Shown one piece after another: positions 21,198-29,645 of a DNA stretch of 64,000 nt. Each line of letters opens with the position of its first letter. Positions within the stretch are counted from its first letter, which is position 1. The stretch is from Polynucleobacter sp. MG-Unter2-18. Lineage in GTDB: Bacteria > Pseudomonadota > Gammaproteobacteria > Burkholderiales > Burkholderiaceae. A program made the position numbers and the translations under genes. The DNA lies in NCBI RefSeq assembly GCF_018687675.1, contig NZ_CP061302.1, positions 1,128,192-1,192,191 of the forward strand, given 5' to 3'. The notes below the pieces were generated by a model. That model was given only the letters and a program-made list of their open reading frames with translations. It ran no database searches and had not been told where the DNA came from.

Positions 21198-22763
21198 TTA
21201 AAAAGGTTCTTTGCCAGATGTCACTAGCAACACTGCTTGCGCTTGCAATAAATTACTTTCCGCTAGCGCTAATTGAACTTCGAGATTGCGCAATTGCGTT
21301 TGCGCTGTCAGCAAATCGTTGAATCCCTGACCATTATTTGAGTACTGAGTTAAACCAACCTTGTAAGCAGCATCTGCTTGAGGAACTTGGCGCTCCTTTA
21401 GAAATTGGGTTTGATTCTTGGCTTGCTCGTAGCTTGCAAAGGCGCTATTCACAGCCAGCACAATTTGTTGACGATTGGAGATATTGCCTGCCTCAGCAGC
21501 TGCTTGATTGCGCTGCGCCTGCTCTACCCCATATTTCTCTTTGGTAAAGAAATATAGTGGGATGATGAGATCAAGCTCTAGCTGATAAAACATCGCGCCG
21601 TTGTTAGCTGAGAATGGACCGCGCGGAGTAAAGGATGAGCCTATCACTTGGAAATCCGGTAGGTAGGCCTTCTTTGCCAAATCAACACCCTTACGAGCAG
21701 CCTCTAATTGCAAAGCGGAGCTCTTTAATGATGGATGGCTAGTTTCCGCATAGTCTTCTAGCTCCAGCAAAGTGGGTACGCTATTCATTGCGCGACGTAC
21801 ATCACCGCGCAAGATCAACTTCTCTCTCGAGTGACGACCCACCAAAGTATTGATATTGTTTAAGGCAACCGATAGTTGACGCTCAACATTAAATTGATCG
21901 GCTTGCGCTGCGCTTTGTGCCACTTGAGCGTTGAGATATTCAACATAAGCAGCGGCATTATTAGAGTAACGTGCTTTAGCTACGTTCTTAATCATCTCCA
22001 AACGCATGACTGATTCTTTGAGAACCTGCAGTTGTTTCTGCGATGCCAAGGCGGTGTAATACAAAGTCGATAGTTGAGCGCCTAGCTGCAAGTAGGTAGA
22101 TTCGCTTTGCGCTAAAAGTGCCTCAGCGTTTGTATTGGCAATATCGGATGCCAAACTCTTCTTGCCTGGGAACTGAAATGGCTGGGCTATCGAGATTGCG
22201 TTGTTACTGCTGATCCCATTAGGATTCTGTGGCGTTGGTGTATTTGCCCCACCCAGTGCAAATGGGGAGTTGACTGGCATGCCTGACCAGACTAAACCTA
22301 CTTGTGGATTGGCTGGCGCGTTAATCTGTGGCACGGTTGCCTTGGCAGATAAATAAGACTCACGCAATGAAGATAACTGTGGATTATTGAGTTTGAGCTC
22401 ATTCCACAGTTGACGCAAATCCATATCCGTTGGACCAGATGGTGCACCCTTGGTATAAATCTTGGGGGTATCACTCTTAGTAACTGGTGCAAATAGAGAT
22501 GCAGCATTCGCAGGATTGGCCGACTGATTGCTAACAACTGGGGGTGTGGACAAGAGATCTTGGGCTTCATTTGCCTGCACAGTAACAGTGGCAGGGATCA
22601 ATGAATTAAGGGGTGAAGTTTGCGCAAAAACAGAGGCAACAAAAAACAGTGAAGCATAAGCAAGCCACTTTGCAGGGTTTGCGCTTGCAACAATCAGTTT
22701 GTTAGTTGTCATCCGGCCGTGAATCAAATCGGCTGCCTCTAAATCTGCACTAATGCTGTTCAT
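21198..22763 (-). CDS. TolC-family outer membrane efflux protein
   Basis: The outer-membrane channel of the metal efflux system. The mature part has two repeats of the outer membrane efflux protein domain, long Ala/Gln-rich helices such as EYLNAQVAQSAAQADQFNVERQLSVALNNINTLVG, and the C-terminal QTQLRNLEVQLALAESNLLQAQAVLLVTSG. The frame opens at ATG 22763 with AAGG 4 bases upstream; a second ATG at 22712 starts directly before the signal-like segment (WLAYASLFFVASVFAQ), so the real start may be there. Between signal and core is a long low-complexity linker rich in Pro, Ser and Ala. First gene of the operon. Confidence 0.9.
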   Translation of the reverse strand: MNSISADLEAADLIHGRMTTNKLIVASANPAKWLAYASLFFVASVFAQTSPLNSLIPATVTVQANEAQDLLSTPPVVSNQSANPANAASLFAPVTKSDTPKIYTKGAPSGPTDMDLRQLWNELKLNNPQLSSLRESYLSAKATVPQINAPANPQVGLVWSGMPVNSPFALGGANTPTPQNPNGISSNNAISIAQPFQFPGKKSLASDIANTNAEALLAQSESTYLQLGAQLSTLYYTALASQKQLQVLKESVMRLEMIKNVAKARYSNNAAAYVEYLNAQVAQSAAQADQFNVERQLSVALNNINTLVGRHSREKLILRGDVRRAMNSVPTLLELEDYAETSHPSLKSSALQLEAARKGVDLAKKAYLPDFQVIGSSFTPRGPFSANNGAMFYQLELDLIIPLYFFTKEKYGVEQAQRNQAAAEAGNISNRQQIVLAVNSAFASYEQAKNQTQFLKERQVPQADAAYKVGLTQYSNNGQGFNDLLTAQTQLRNLEVQLALAESNLLQAQAVLLVTSGKEPF

Positions 22764-22901
22764 TTAGCCTTGAATGTGGATTTCCCTACATTTCAAGGGG
22801 TTTTAATGATTATAGGGTGCCGGGCGCAAATGTCCACGAAATACGAATTCTTATCTTATTGATTCTAAAGACAATAATGAATTTATCCATGCTTGCAATA
22901 C

Positions 22902-24320
22902 CTAGAATTCAGCATGAACCCTGAAAGACAGGATGTTTACCGGCCCACGCGCAGAGTTATAGGCAGGATTGATGATGTGCTGGAAGTTCACACCCGCAAG
23001 CACGTTCTTGATCACAGTAGCGTTGTAATAGACCTCACCAATCCGCTCAGGTGAATAAGAAATCGTCTGACTAGGACTAGCGTAGTCACCAATGAAATAA
23101 GACACGCCTCCTGCTTGTAGATAGCCACGGCGATAACTGGATAAACCGTTTTGCATCATCGAAATACCGATGCTGTCACTGGGGCGCTGCCAACTAGTGC
23201 CATTCATACCCATACCCACAGATATGGAATTGTCTGCCTCAGTAAACGACATGGTCTCGGTCTGACCATCTGATGTGAATGCGCGACCATAGATGCCAAG
23301 GTCTTTGGTCAAGGCCTGCTCACCATGTATACCAATGCCCGTCTTAATTTGATTGCTATTGCGTACATTGTTAATCGCTTGCGTACCCTGACGTGCTCCT
23401 GGATTTTGATCAATATAGTTCGTAGCATCTTCAAAGCGCGCCAAGATCATTTTGTTGCGGTAGGCTAAGACGCTGACCTTGCCTGGCAAGTCGGCAATGT
23501 TGTGTTGGCGCTCTACTTCCAATTGATCACCATAGGCATTAAAGATTTGCCAATTGAGGTCACGACCATTCGGTGACTTGGGAGCGAGCATGCGGGAGGC
23601 GCGCATCACCCAGTTATCGAGATACCACTCACCCGCTAAGCCCCAGCTATAACCTCTCGCATCGGCTGCATAGTCATAAGCTAGATAAGTCATATTGCCC
23701 CAGTTCATAAACTGGATGCGGGGGTCTTTGGCATAACGGCTATCGTCAAAAATATCGAGCGTAGAGAACTGACCACCAGTCAGCACTACGCGATTACTGC
23801 TGATAGTTTGGGTAATTTGATTAGCTTGATCCTCTAGAACAAGCTTATCGCCCTCTTGATTGATGGTGTGACGAGCAAAGGCACGGGCAGAATAAAACTT
23901 GGCTTGTGTACCAGAAGCTTTATTACCCTCACCGTTAGGAAATCCACCCAGTCCGACTAATCCAGAAAAGGGCACTCCAGAAACGACTTCTGGATTGAAA
24001 TAGATATCGGTGTCGGGAGCAATACGTGCGCCCATGAATAAGGTTCCAGACCAGCTATAACTCATCGAGTTTTGAGCATTCAAACTATTCTGACCAGAAT
24101 AGGGGGAGTTGAAATTTTTATAGCGTTGATTGATATATGTTGTTTGCCCGTGAATATTGACTGGCAATCCAAAGAGCTCACCCTCAGTGGGAAAACCATC
24201 AATGGGGGCAGCAAAACTTGCAATCTGATCGGAGCCTGATCCCGCTTTCTGAGCAAGCGCAGATTGGCTGCAAATGGCAGCGAGCAAGCTCAGCAGAAAA
24301 AGGTAGGATTTGTGGGTCAT
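22902..24320 (-). CDS. OprB-type outer membrane porin
   Basis: A 472-residue protein with a cleavable signal peptide (LSLLAAICSQSALA) and an outer-membrane beta-barrel pattern of alternating hydrophobic residues ending in Phe (FRVHAEF). Its beginning (INQRYKNFNSPYSGQNSL), the PEVVSGVPFSGLVGLGGFPNGEG segment and the repeated strands (GLAGEWYLDNW, AGGVSYFIGDYA, VYYNATVIKNVLAGVNFQHI) are typical of carbohydrate-selective OprB porins. It lies upstream of the efflux operon with a 138 bp gap, so co-transcription is uncertain, and the substrate cannot be read from sequence. Confidence 0.82.
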   Translation of the reverse strand: MTHKSYLFLLSLLAAICSQSALAQKAGSGSDQIASFAAPIDGFPTEGELFGLPVNIHGQTTYINQRYKNFNSPYSGQNSLNAQNSMSYSWSGTLFMGARIAPDTDIYFNPEVVSGVPFSGLVGLGGFPNGEGNKASGTQAKFYSARAFARHTINQEGDKLVLEDQANQITQTISSNRVVLTGGQFSTLDIFDDSRYAKDPRIQFMNWGNMTYLAYDYAADARGYSWGLAGEWYLDNWVMRASRMLAPKSPNGRDLNWQIFNAYGDQLEVERQHNIADLPGKVSVLAYRNKMILARFEDATNYIDQNPGARQGTQAINNVRNSNQIKTGIGIHGEQALTKDLGIYGRAFTSDGQTETMSFTEADNSISVGMGMNGTSWQRPSDSIGISMMQNGLSSYRRGYLQAGGVSYFIGDYASPSQTISYSPERIGEVYYNATVIKNVLAGVNFQHIINPAYNSARGPVNILSFRVHAEF

Positions 24321-24403
24321 TCAGAATTTCATAATACTTAGCGTATCAACAACAATCTAACTGGAATTTATGTCGGCTTAGTGACCACTTAGCTCTGAAA
24401 ATA

Positions 24404-25018
24404 TTAGCGACGATCCATTAGCGCTCTGGCCAAGGTACCTGCATCGACATACTCGAGCTCTCCACCCACCGGAATACCTCTAGCGATTCTGGTGACTTTG
24501 ATGCCTTTGGATTTGAGCACTTCACCAATGTAGTGGGCAGTGGCCTCGCCTTCACTAGTGAAATTCGTTGCCAGAACCACTTCTCTGACTGGCACTCCAG
24601 TATCAGGGGCTTCAATACGATTGAGCAATCGATCAAAATGAATTTCATTAGGACCCATGCCATCGAGGGGTGAGATGCGACCCATCAATACAAAGTAATT
24701 ACCTTTAAAGCTCAATGTCTGTTCCATCATCACTTGGTCAGCTGGTGTTTCTACAATGCACAGCAGCGATGAATCACGGCGGTCATCAATACAAGTAATA
24801 CAGATTTGGGTCTCTGAAAAAGTATTACAACGGGCGCAGTGGCCTACAGTCTCAACAGCTTCACCTAATGATTTGGCAAGAATAGCTGCCCCATTGCGAT
24901 CATGCTGCAGTAAGTAAAAAGCCATGCGCTGGGCAGACTTGGGTCCTACTCCAGGCAATACGCGCAATGCCTCGATCAAACGACCAAGGGCATCTTGCGG
25001 AGCTTCTTGACGTGCCAT
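24404..25018 (-). CDS. recR: recombination mediator protein RecR
   Basis: RecR works with RecO and RecF to load RecA at gaps. The protein begins [37 protein letters not shown], holding the HhH motif, followed by the four-cysteine zinc finger ([16 protein letters not shown]), and a Toprim domain ([16 protein letters not shown]). The start at 25018 is chosen because the conserved N-terminus begins there; the frame is open to 25093 but that stretch runs into the ybaB end. Length 204 is the family norm. Part of dnaX-ybaB-recR. Confidence 0.96.
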   Translation of the reverse strand: MARQEAPQDALGRLIEALRVLPGVGPKSAQRMAFYLLQHDRNGAAILAKSLGEAVETVGHCARCNTFSETQICITCIDDRRDSSLLCIVETPADQVMMEQTLSFKGNYFVLMGRISPLDGMGPNEIHFDRLLNRIEAPDTGVPVREVVLATNFTSEGEATAHYIGEVLKSKGIKVTRIARGIPVGGELEYVDAGTLARALMDRR

Positions 25019-25043
25019 TAAATAAACAGTTTTTGATGAATGA

Positions 25044-25367
25044 TTAAAACGGCAACTTAAAGCCAGGAGGCATTGGCATACCCGCAGTAGCACCAGACAT
25101 CACTTGTGAGCTAGCCGCTTCTACTTGTTTGAATGCTTCTGTATAGGCAGTGACAAGCAAGTCTTCGAGCATTTCGCGATCATCCATTGCGCCTGGATCA
25201 ATCTGTACACGCTTCATCTCGTGTTTGCCAGAGATGGTGACTTTCACTAAACCACCAGCTGCTTGGCCGGTGACTTCGAGCGCAGCCAATTGCTCTTGCG
25301 CTACTTTCATCTTCTCTTGCATCTGCTGGGCTTGTTTCATCAAACCAGCAAGGCCACCTTTCATCAT
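25044..25367 (-). CDS. YbaB/EbfC nucleoid-associated protein
   Basis: YbaB/EbfC proteins are small DNA-binding dimers found next to dnaX and recR. The 107-residue frame has the family start [26 protein letters not shown] and the [18 protein letters not shown] core; it ends in a Gly/Met/Pro-rich tail. AAGGAA lies 8 bases upstream of the ATG at 25367; the next ATG is three bases on. It is 28 bases after the dnaX stop. Confidence 0.94.
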   Translation of the reverse strand: MMKGGLAGLMKQAQQMQEKMKVAQEQLAALEVTGQAAGGLVKVTISGKHEMKRVQIDPGAMDDREMLEDLLVTAYTEAFKQVEAASSQVMSGATAGMPMPPGFKLPF

Positions 25368-25395
25368 CGCTTTATTTCCTTATGTTTTCTGATCT

Positions 25396-27060
25396 TTAGA
25401 TTGGCTTCACAGAGCCGCCCACTACTTTGGCTCCAAACTCTTTTTCTAATTGCTGAATAAATGGATCTTGCGCAATCATTTGTTCTGCGTTGAGTCTTTT
25501 CTCTTGGTGTATCTTGGCATCGACTTTTGCGACTGTCTTGCCTTCAACCTCACCCTTTTCGATGACTACTTTCACTGGTTTGCCAAAGTGTGCGGTGAGC
25601 GCATCTGCAAGACGTCCAATGGAAGCTTCTGAAGCTAATTGGGGCATGGGAGTCACCACCGTGGCGCGTACGCCTGCTGGTGAATCTTCCCAATCTTGTA
25701 ACTCTGTCTGAAACGCTAACTGCTGAACCAATCCTTTAACCGGCAACTGACGGACCAAGGTATGCCAGTCGGGACGATCTGCGCTAGACGGAGTTGGCGC
25801 TGATGCAGCAGGCTTAGCTACTTGAGCTAGTGCTGGTGCTGCAGACCTGACTGGAGCAGCAGTTTGATTTGCTGGCGCAGAGGGTCTTGGCGCTGATGCT
25901 ACCGAAGCTACTGGCGGCGCTGAACTACTGCTTGTACCTCCTGCCCTACCTGGAGTTTCATTACCGGGACGAAAGGCCAACATCCGTAAGAGCGTCATGG
26001 CAAAGCCAGTTTGCTCATCGGGTGCTAATGATAAGTCTGGGCGGCTGGTAATGCTAATTTGATAAAATAGCTGCGCTTCTTCTTTTGTCAGTGCACTAGC
26101 TAAGCGACGAATCTCTAATGCTTCTGGCCAATCTTCCAATACTGACTCAGGAACAATTTGTGCGGCAGCGATTTTCTGAATCAGGCTGGATAAATCAGCC
26201 AGCGCTAATGAGAAAGACATACTGCGCTCACCCATTTCATTTGAGATAGCCAATAGTGTTGCGCCATCTTTTGCAATGAGGGCATCTAAAATTTTAATGA
26301 GGTAGGCATCATCCAAAGTGCCAAGCATGCCGCGCACGGCTTCTTCGGATACTTTGCCAGCAGCATAGGCGATGGCTTGATCAGTCAGAGATAAGGCATC
26401 TCGCATGGAGCCTTGGGCCGCTTTTGCTAGTACACGCAGTGCATTGGTTTCACTATCGACTTTTTCAGAGGCAAGTACTTTTTCTAGATGATCCACGATG
26501 AGCGTTACTGGCATTTGCTTGAGATTGAACTGCAAGCAACGCGACAGAATAGTGACTGGGATCTTTTGAGGATCAGTTGTGGCCAGTATGAACTTCACAT
26601 GTTCAGGCGGCTCTTCGAGCGTTTTGAGCATGGCATTAAAGGCATGATTGGTGAGCATGTGCACCTCGTCAATCATGTAGACCTTATAACGTGCATTACT
26701 AGGTGCGTAGGCTGCTTTTTCTAATAGAGCGGCAATGTCGTCTACCCCGCGATTACTTGCAGCATCCATCTCGATATAGTCAACAAAGCGTCCTGCATCG
26801 ATTTCTAGGCAAGCTGGGCATTTTCCGCAAGGTTCTGAGGTCATGCGACCTTGGCCATCTTCCCCGGTGCAATTGAGGGCTTTGGCCATAATTCGGGCAA
26901 TGGTGGTCTTTCCGACCCCGCGAGTGCCTGTAAAGAGCCAAGCGTGGTGTAGTCGACCCTGGTCTAAGGCATGGGTCAGAGCTTTGACCACATGGTCTTG
27001 TCCTACCAATTGGGAGAATGTTTTAGGGCGCCACGAGCGGGCTAAAGCCAAAGCTGTCAT
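25396..27060 (-). CDS. dnaX: DNA polymerase III subunits gamma/tau
   Basis: DnaX is the ATPase of the clamp loader. The N-terminus (ARSWRPKTFSQLVGQDHVVKAL) is canonical; Walker A is GTRGVGKTT near residue 44, four zinc-binding cysteines lie in CTGEDG...CGKCPAC, Walker B is MIDEVHML and the sensor motif SRCLQFNLK. Residues ~370-425 form an Ala/Pro/Ser-rich linker, then domain V (alpha-subunit binding). Length 554 means a full tau form. I saw no obvious A-rich slippery heptamer that would make a shorter gamma, but this was only read by eye. Divergent from the SRP RNA. Confidence 0.96.
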   Translation of the reverse strand: MTALALARSWRPKTFSQLVGQDHVVKALTHALDQGRLHHAWLFTGTRGVGKTTIARIMAKALNCTGEDGQGRMTSEPCGKCPACLEIDAGRFVDYIEMDAASNRGVDDIAALLEKAAYAPSNARYKVYMIDEVHMLTNHAFNAMLKTLEEPPEHVKFILATTDPQKIPVTILSRCLQFNLKQMPVTLIVDHLEKVLASEKVDSETNALRVLAKAAQGSMRDALSLTDQAIAYAAGKVSEEAVRGMLGTLDDAYLIKILDALIAKDGATLLAISNEMGERSMSFSLALADLSSLIQKIAAAQIVPESVLEDWPEALEIRRLASALTKEEAQLFYQISITSRPDLSLAPDEQTGFAMTLLRMLAFRPGNETPGRAGGTSSSSAPPVASVASAPRPSAPANQTAAPVRSAAPALAQVAKPAASAPTPSSADRPDWHTLVRQLPVKGLVQQLAFQTELQDWEDSPAGVRATVVTPMPQLASEASIGRLADALTAHFGKPVKVVIEKGEVEGKTVAKVDAKIHQEKRLNAEQMIAQDPFIQQLEKEFGAKVVGGSVKPI

Positions 27061-27089
27061 GTATTACATTCTAACAAGCTAAAATGGAG

Positions 27090-27190
27090 TTGGACGGGCC
27101 TTCCCGCATGGCGGTTTGGATAACCTGGTCAGGTCGGGAACGAAGCAGCCAAACCCAATTCTGTCAGTGCCGGGGGTCGGGCTCGTCCAC
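27090..27190 (+). ncRNA. ffs: 4.5S RNA (small bacterial SRP RNA)
   Basis: The segment contains the universally conserved SRP apical core with GGTCAGGTCGGGAACGAAGC around 27127-27146 (the GGAA tetraloop and the internal A/C-rich bulges) and closes with a terminal stem: TGGACGGGCC at 27091-27100 pairs over 10 bases with GGCTCGTCCA at 27180-27189 (one G-U). The ~100 nt length is that of the small proteobacterial type, and a position next to dnaX is common in betaproteobacteria. Exact ends are estimated from the stem. Confidence 0.95.
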
Positions 27191-27238
27191 CTTCCCCTAC
27201 TCTTCATTAAGGCCTAGATTGCCTTTGTTGCCTTTGGC

Positions 27239-27388
27239 TCACTTTTTCCAAAAACAAGATAAACGACGGTCAATACCAGCAGCATAGTCGTGGTAGACCC
27301 ACTTACTACAAATAAACTGGTCAACCGTAATGAGTAGGATTAGCGCTAGAGCTAGCAATATCAGCGACCATTTGAGAGCAGCATTCAT
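27239..27388 (-). CDS. small single-span membrane protein, 49 aa
   Basis: An open frame of 49 codons (ATG at 27388, TGA at 27239-27241) encodes a hydrophobic helix at about residues 5-22 (LKWSLILLALALILLITV) followed by a short tail with Trp, Tyr and basic residues (VYHDYAAGIDRRLSCFWKK). The membrane-helix-plus-basic-tail layout looks like a genuine small membrane protein; the ribosome binding site is weak (GGATC 10 bases upstream). It lies between the SRP RNA and an uncharacterised gene, in a region otherwise empty. No family recognised. Confidence 0.45.
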   Translation of the reverse strand: MNAALKWSLILLALALILLITVDQFICSKWVYHDYAAGIDRRLSCFWKK

Positions 27389-27435
27389 ACAAAAAGATCC
27401 ATTGAGGTTTTTGCAATTGAGAATAATTGACGCAC

Positions 27436-27846
27436 TTAGGACTCTATCTTCATTTTCTTAAACTTATCTAACAGTGCCAAACTCGCCAAGATTTGATTGG
27501 CCATATCGGCATCAAGCTCCCCTTTGGCTAGCGCATAGAGCACTTGATCGGCGTGCTCTGCTTCTGGGGCAGCTAGTAGTTCCTTAAAGATTTCTTTTTG
27601 AGTCATGCCCAAATGAATCTGCAATGGCACTAGATTGATTTGCACGGCGCCTCCTTTGATGCCAAAGCGCACCTGGGCCATCTCAATGAGTTCACTACGC
27701 TGCTTTTCTTGGAGCTGGGCAAATGAGGGCATTTGGGTACTTGCATTCGCTGCACTCGCAGGAGAAGCGATGGCAGGTCCTTTGCGAGGCTTTTTATATA
27801 TCAAGTCATCATCCACAAAAGTCTCCAATCTCACGATGCATACCAT
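27436..27846 (-). CDS. uncharacterised 136-residue protein
   Basis: No family recognised. The frame starts at ATG 27846 with an acidic-to-basic beginning (FVDDDLIYKKPRKG), a Pro/Ser/Ala linker, then a helical Gln/Lys/Glu-rich part (MPSFAQLQEKQRSELIEMAQVRF) and a C-terminal helical domain rich in Leu and Ala ending KKMKIES. No signal peptide, membrane segment or cysteine cluster. The composition resembles a soluble helical regulator or adaptor protein, but this is only a description. Alternative downstream starts cannot be excluded. Confidence 0.7.
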   Translation of the reverse strand: MVCIVRLETFVDDDLIYKKPRKGPAIASPASAANASTQMPSFAQLQEKQRSELIEMAQVRFGIKGGAVQINLVPLQIHLGMTQKEIFKELLAAPEAEHADQVLYALAKGELDADMANQILASLALLDKFKKMKIES

Positions 27847-27923
27847 TCTGCTGAAATACTACCTTGACTGAAGAGTTTTGACTGAACTTTTGTGGGATCG
27901 CTTGTACCCTGCAATTAGAAATA

Positions 27924-28055
27924 CTAAATAATCTTCAAAATTTTAAAGATGCCCCAAATCATCCAAATGATGGCTATAACCAGCATGGTTCGAGAATCTA
28001 GCTGGATCTTGAATAACTGTAGCTGCCTATGAGAACACTCAATCGAAACTCGCAA
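27924..28055 (-). CDS. small membrane protein, 43 aa, TTG start with ideal Shine-Dalgarno
   Basis: A TTG at 28053-28055 begins a 43-codon frame ending in TAG at 27924. The eight-base AAGGAGGT (28061-28068, read on the minus strand) lies 5 bases upstream, a perfect match to the anti-Shine-Dalgarno, which is why I accept the TTG start. The first 24 residues are polar and basic (HRQLQLFKIQLDSR), the last 20 are a hydrophobic Trp/Ile-rich helix (MLVIAIIWMIWGIFKILKII) likely to sit in the membrane. Too short for standard ORF cut-offs and probably missed in annotation. Function unknown. Confidence 0.68.
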   Translation of the reverse strand: MRVSIECSHRQLQLFKIQLDSRTMLVIAIIWMIWGIFKILKII

Positions 28056-28577
28056 AGCTGACCTCCTTCTGTAGAGAAAGGTTTTAGCGTAGAGAGTTAG
28101 GTTGGTAATGAAAAGTGATAAAGGATGAATTGGATGTAGGTAAGTATTGCCCCCCTAGACCCTAATAATAATGACTACTTTTGCGGGCAATAGTTGATCG
28201 CCCACGATGACCCTTGCCGCAATGAATTTGCTCAAGTTGTTAAAGCATGTGGGCTTTCGCCCCAACTTCGTATGCGTTAACTAATAAGACAATAACCTTA
28301 TTTGCATAAGGGATTACATCATTTTTTTGTCATATGTCTACTAATATTTTGATCCGTATATAGATGAATCAAGCACTTAGAAGCTACATGACATTGTTGC
28401 ATTGCAACTAAATTTCATCTCGTAAAAAATTCAAAAATTGATTGGACAAGATGGCTCTTCAAGAACAAGATAAATCTATGTCGATAAATCAGTTAAGCGT
28501 GCGAACGGTCCCGTTTCGACACAGCATGAATTAACTGATTTGTTGACAACCATATTGGCGTTCTTGAGAAATACATC
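28056..28577. other. AT-rich intergenic region with nested inverted repeats
   Basis: Apart from the Shine-Dalgarno of the upstream small gene, I see no long coding frame here. The right half holds nested inverted repeats. The outermost pair is TCAAGAAC (28459-28466) with GTTCTTGA (28560-28567); inside it AAATCAGTTAA (28486-28496) pairs perfectly with TTAACTGATTT (28531-28541); at the core CGAACGG (28502-28508) faces CCGTTTCG (28511-28518). The structure ends 10 bases before the next start codon, so it could be a leader, an operator or a structured RNA. Confidence 0.5.
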
Positions 28578-28748
28578 ATGAATCAAAAACAATTAGAAAT
28601 CGAGGAAAACCAACTTCCAAAGCATGCATTTGAATTACAAAATCACGAATTAATCGAAGAAAGACTGATTTGGCAGCATCTGACGAGAAAGAAATCACAA
28701 AAGATGAAGTGGACTCCAAAGTCGGACTCTAGCAAGTTAAGGGATTAA
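28578..28748 (+). CDS. small uncharacterised protein, 56 aa
   Basis: A 56-codon frame from ATG 28578 to TAA 28748 ends 5 bases before the bactofilin start, so the two are probably co-transcribed. The product is very polar, rich in Glu, Gln and Lys in the first half (MNQKQLEIEENQLPKHAFEL) and basic in the second (LTRKKSQKMKWTPKSDSS), consistent with a helix and a nucleic-acid- or membrane-binding tail. The ribosome binding site is poor. Support is moderate: frame, position and composition only. No family recognised. Confidence 0.45.
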   Translation: MNQKQLEIEENQLPKHAFELQNHELIEERLIWQHLTRKKSQKMKWTPKSDSSKLRD

Positions 28749-28753
28749 TAACG

Positions 28754-29179
28754 ATGTTTGATAGAAAACCATCTAGTTCACAACTGACCTTCACCAATGA
28801 AATTGGCTCGGGGTCTAAAGTACTTGGAAACCTCGAGGGCAATGGCAATATCCGGGTTTTGGGTAATTTTGTAGGCAACATTACAGAATCATCTGGAAGT
28901 AAAGCAACCTTAGTGATCGACAAAGATGGTGTTCTGACAGGCGATTTGCACTACACCAATCTCATTGTTGCTGGGACGATTGAAGGCACCATTACCGTAG
29001 ATGAAAAAATTGAGGTCTACCCTAGCGCGCTGATCCGCGGTGATATTCACTATAAATCGATTGATATCCATCCCAATGCGAGAGTCAATGGACTTCTCAC
29101 TTGTGCAGTTTTAGATAAGAACGCACATCAGCCTTCGGATGTGATTGCCTTTGATCTCACCAAGAAGATCGCCTCCTAA
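28754..29179 (+). CDS. bactofilin (polymer-forming cytoskeletal protein)
   Basis: Bactofilins form filaments through a central beta-helix and anchor cell-wall enzymes or chromosomal proteins to specific sites. The 141-residue sequence shows the domain as repeated short turns: GSGSKVLGNLEGNGNIRVLGNFVGNI, LTGDLHYTNLIVAGTIEGTITVDEKIEVYPSALIRGDIHYKSIDIHPNARVNG. The N-terminal tail (MFDRKPSSSQLTFTNE) is short. Many bactofilin genes neighbour an M23 peptidase; here the neighbours are a 56-residue protein and a 132-residue protein, both unknown. Confidence 0.9.
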   Translation: MFDRKPSSSQLTFTNEIGSGSKVLGNLEGNGNIRVLGNFVGNITESSGSKATLVIDKDGVLTGDLHYTNLIVAGTIEGTITVDEKIEVYPSALIRGDIHYKSIDIHPNARVNGLLTCAVLDKNAHQPSDVIAFDLTKKIAS

Positions 29180-29227
29180 TCTACTAACGTCAGCTACTAC
29201 TTCGGATAATACTCAACGGAGTTCTCT

Positions 29228-29626
29228 ATGTCTTTTAGTATTTCACCTAAAAAAGAATTTCACCTTACCGAGCGTATGACCTACCGCAAAGATAATAAAG
29301 AAATGCATTGTGGCTTTCTTTGGAAAAGCGGGTCTTTCATTACAGAGAATCCGCCCAATTTTTTAGCCGAATATGATGAAAATATTGGTATTAGCGTGGG
29401 GAGTCAGGACTTTACGGAGGTAAACCTCTCTAGCGAAGGTCAGCACCTCATCTACTTCTCTGAGACCGTGCCACAAGATGAGCAAACAGACTTAAATGCC
29501 ATTTTTCGGCAGAGCAAAACCACAGATGATTTTGATATTGGCTTTCAACACAAAGGTTGGCAATTGGTCGATATGGACATCGTGATGTGGGGTGAATTAT
29601 CAATCACTAGCAAGCTCGATACCTAG
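29228..29626 (+). CDS. uncharacterised 132-residue protein
   Basis: No family recognised. The protein starts MSFSISPKKEFHLTERMTYRKDNKEMHCGFLWKSGSF and is rich in aromatic, acidic and beta-forming residues (QHLIYFSETVPQDEQTDLNAIF, IGFQHKGWQLVDMDIVMWGELSI). It has no signal peptide or membrane helix, suggesting a cytoplasmic beta-rich protein. GGAG lies 7 bases upstream of the ATG at 29228. It follows the bactofilin by 48 bases on the same strand and may share its transcript. Function unknown. Confidence 0.7.
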   Translation: MSFSISPKKEFHLTERMTYRKDNKEMHCGFLWKSGSFITENPPNFLAEYDENIGISVGSQDFTEVNLSSEGQHLIYFSETVPQDEQTDLNAIFRQSKTTDDFDIGFQHKGWQLVDMDIVMWGELSITSKLDT

Positions 29627-29645
29627 ATCCAGTATCAAGGCTCAC

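Noticed and set aside
25396..27060. Possible programmed frameshift in dnaX
   Set aside because: No slippery A-rich heptamer was found by eye near the usual position.
28200..28286. A 25-codon frame starting at ATG near 28208
   Set aside because: No Shine-Dalgarno and no downstream gene to which it could be a leader; too short to support.
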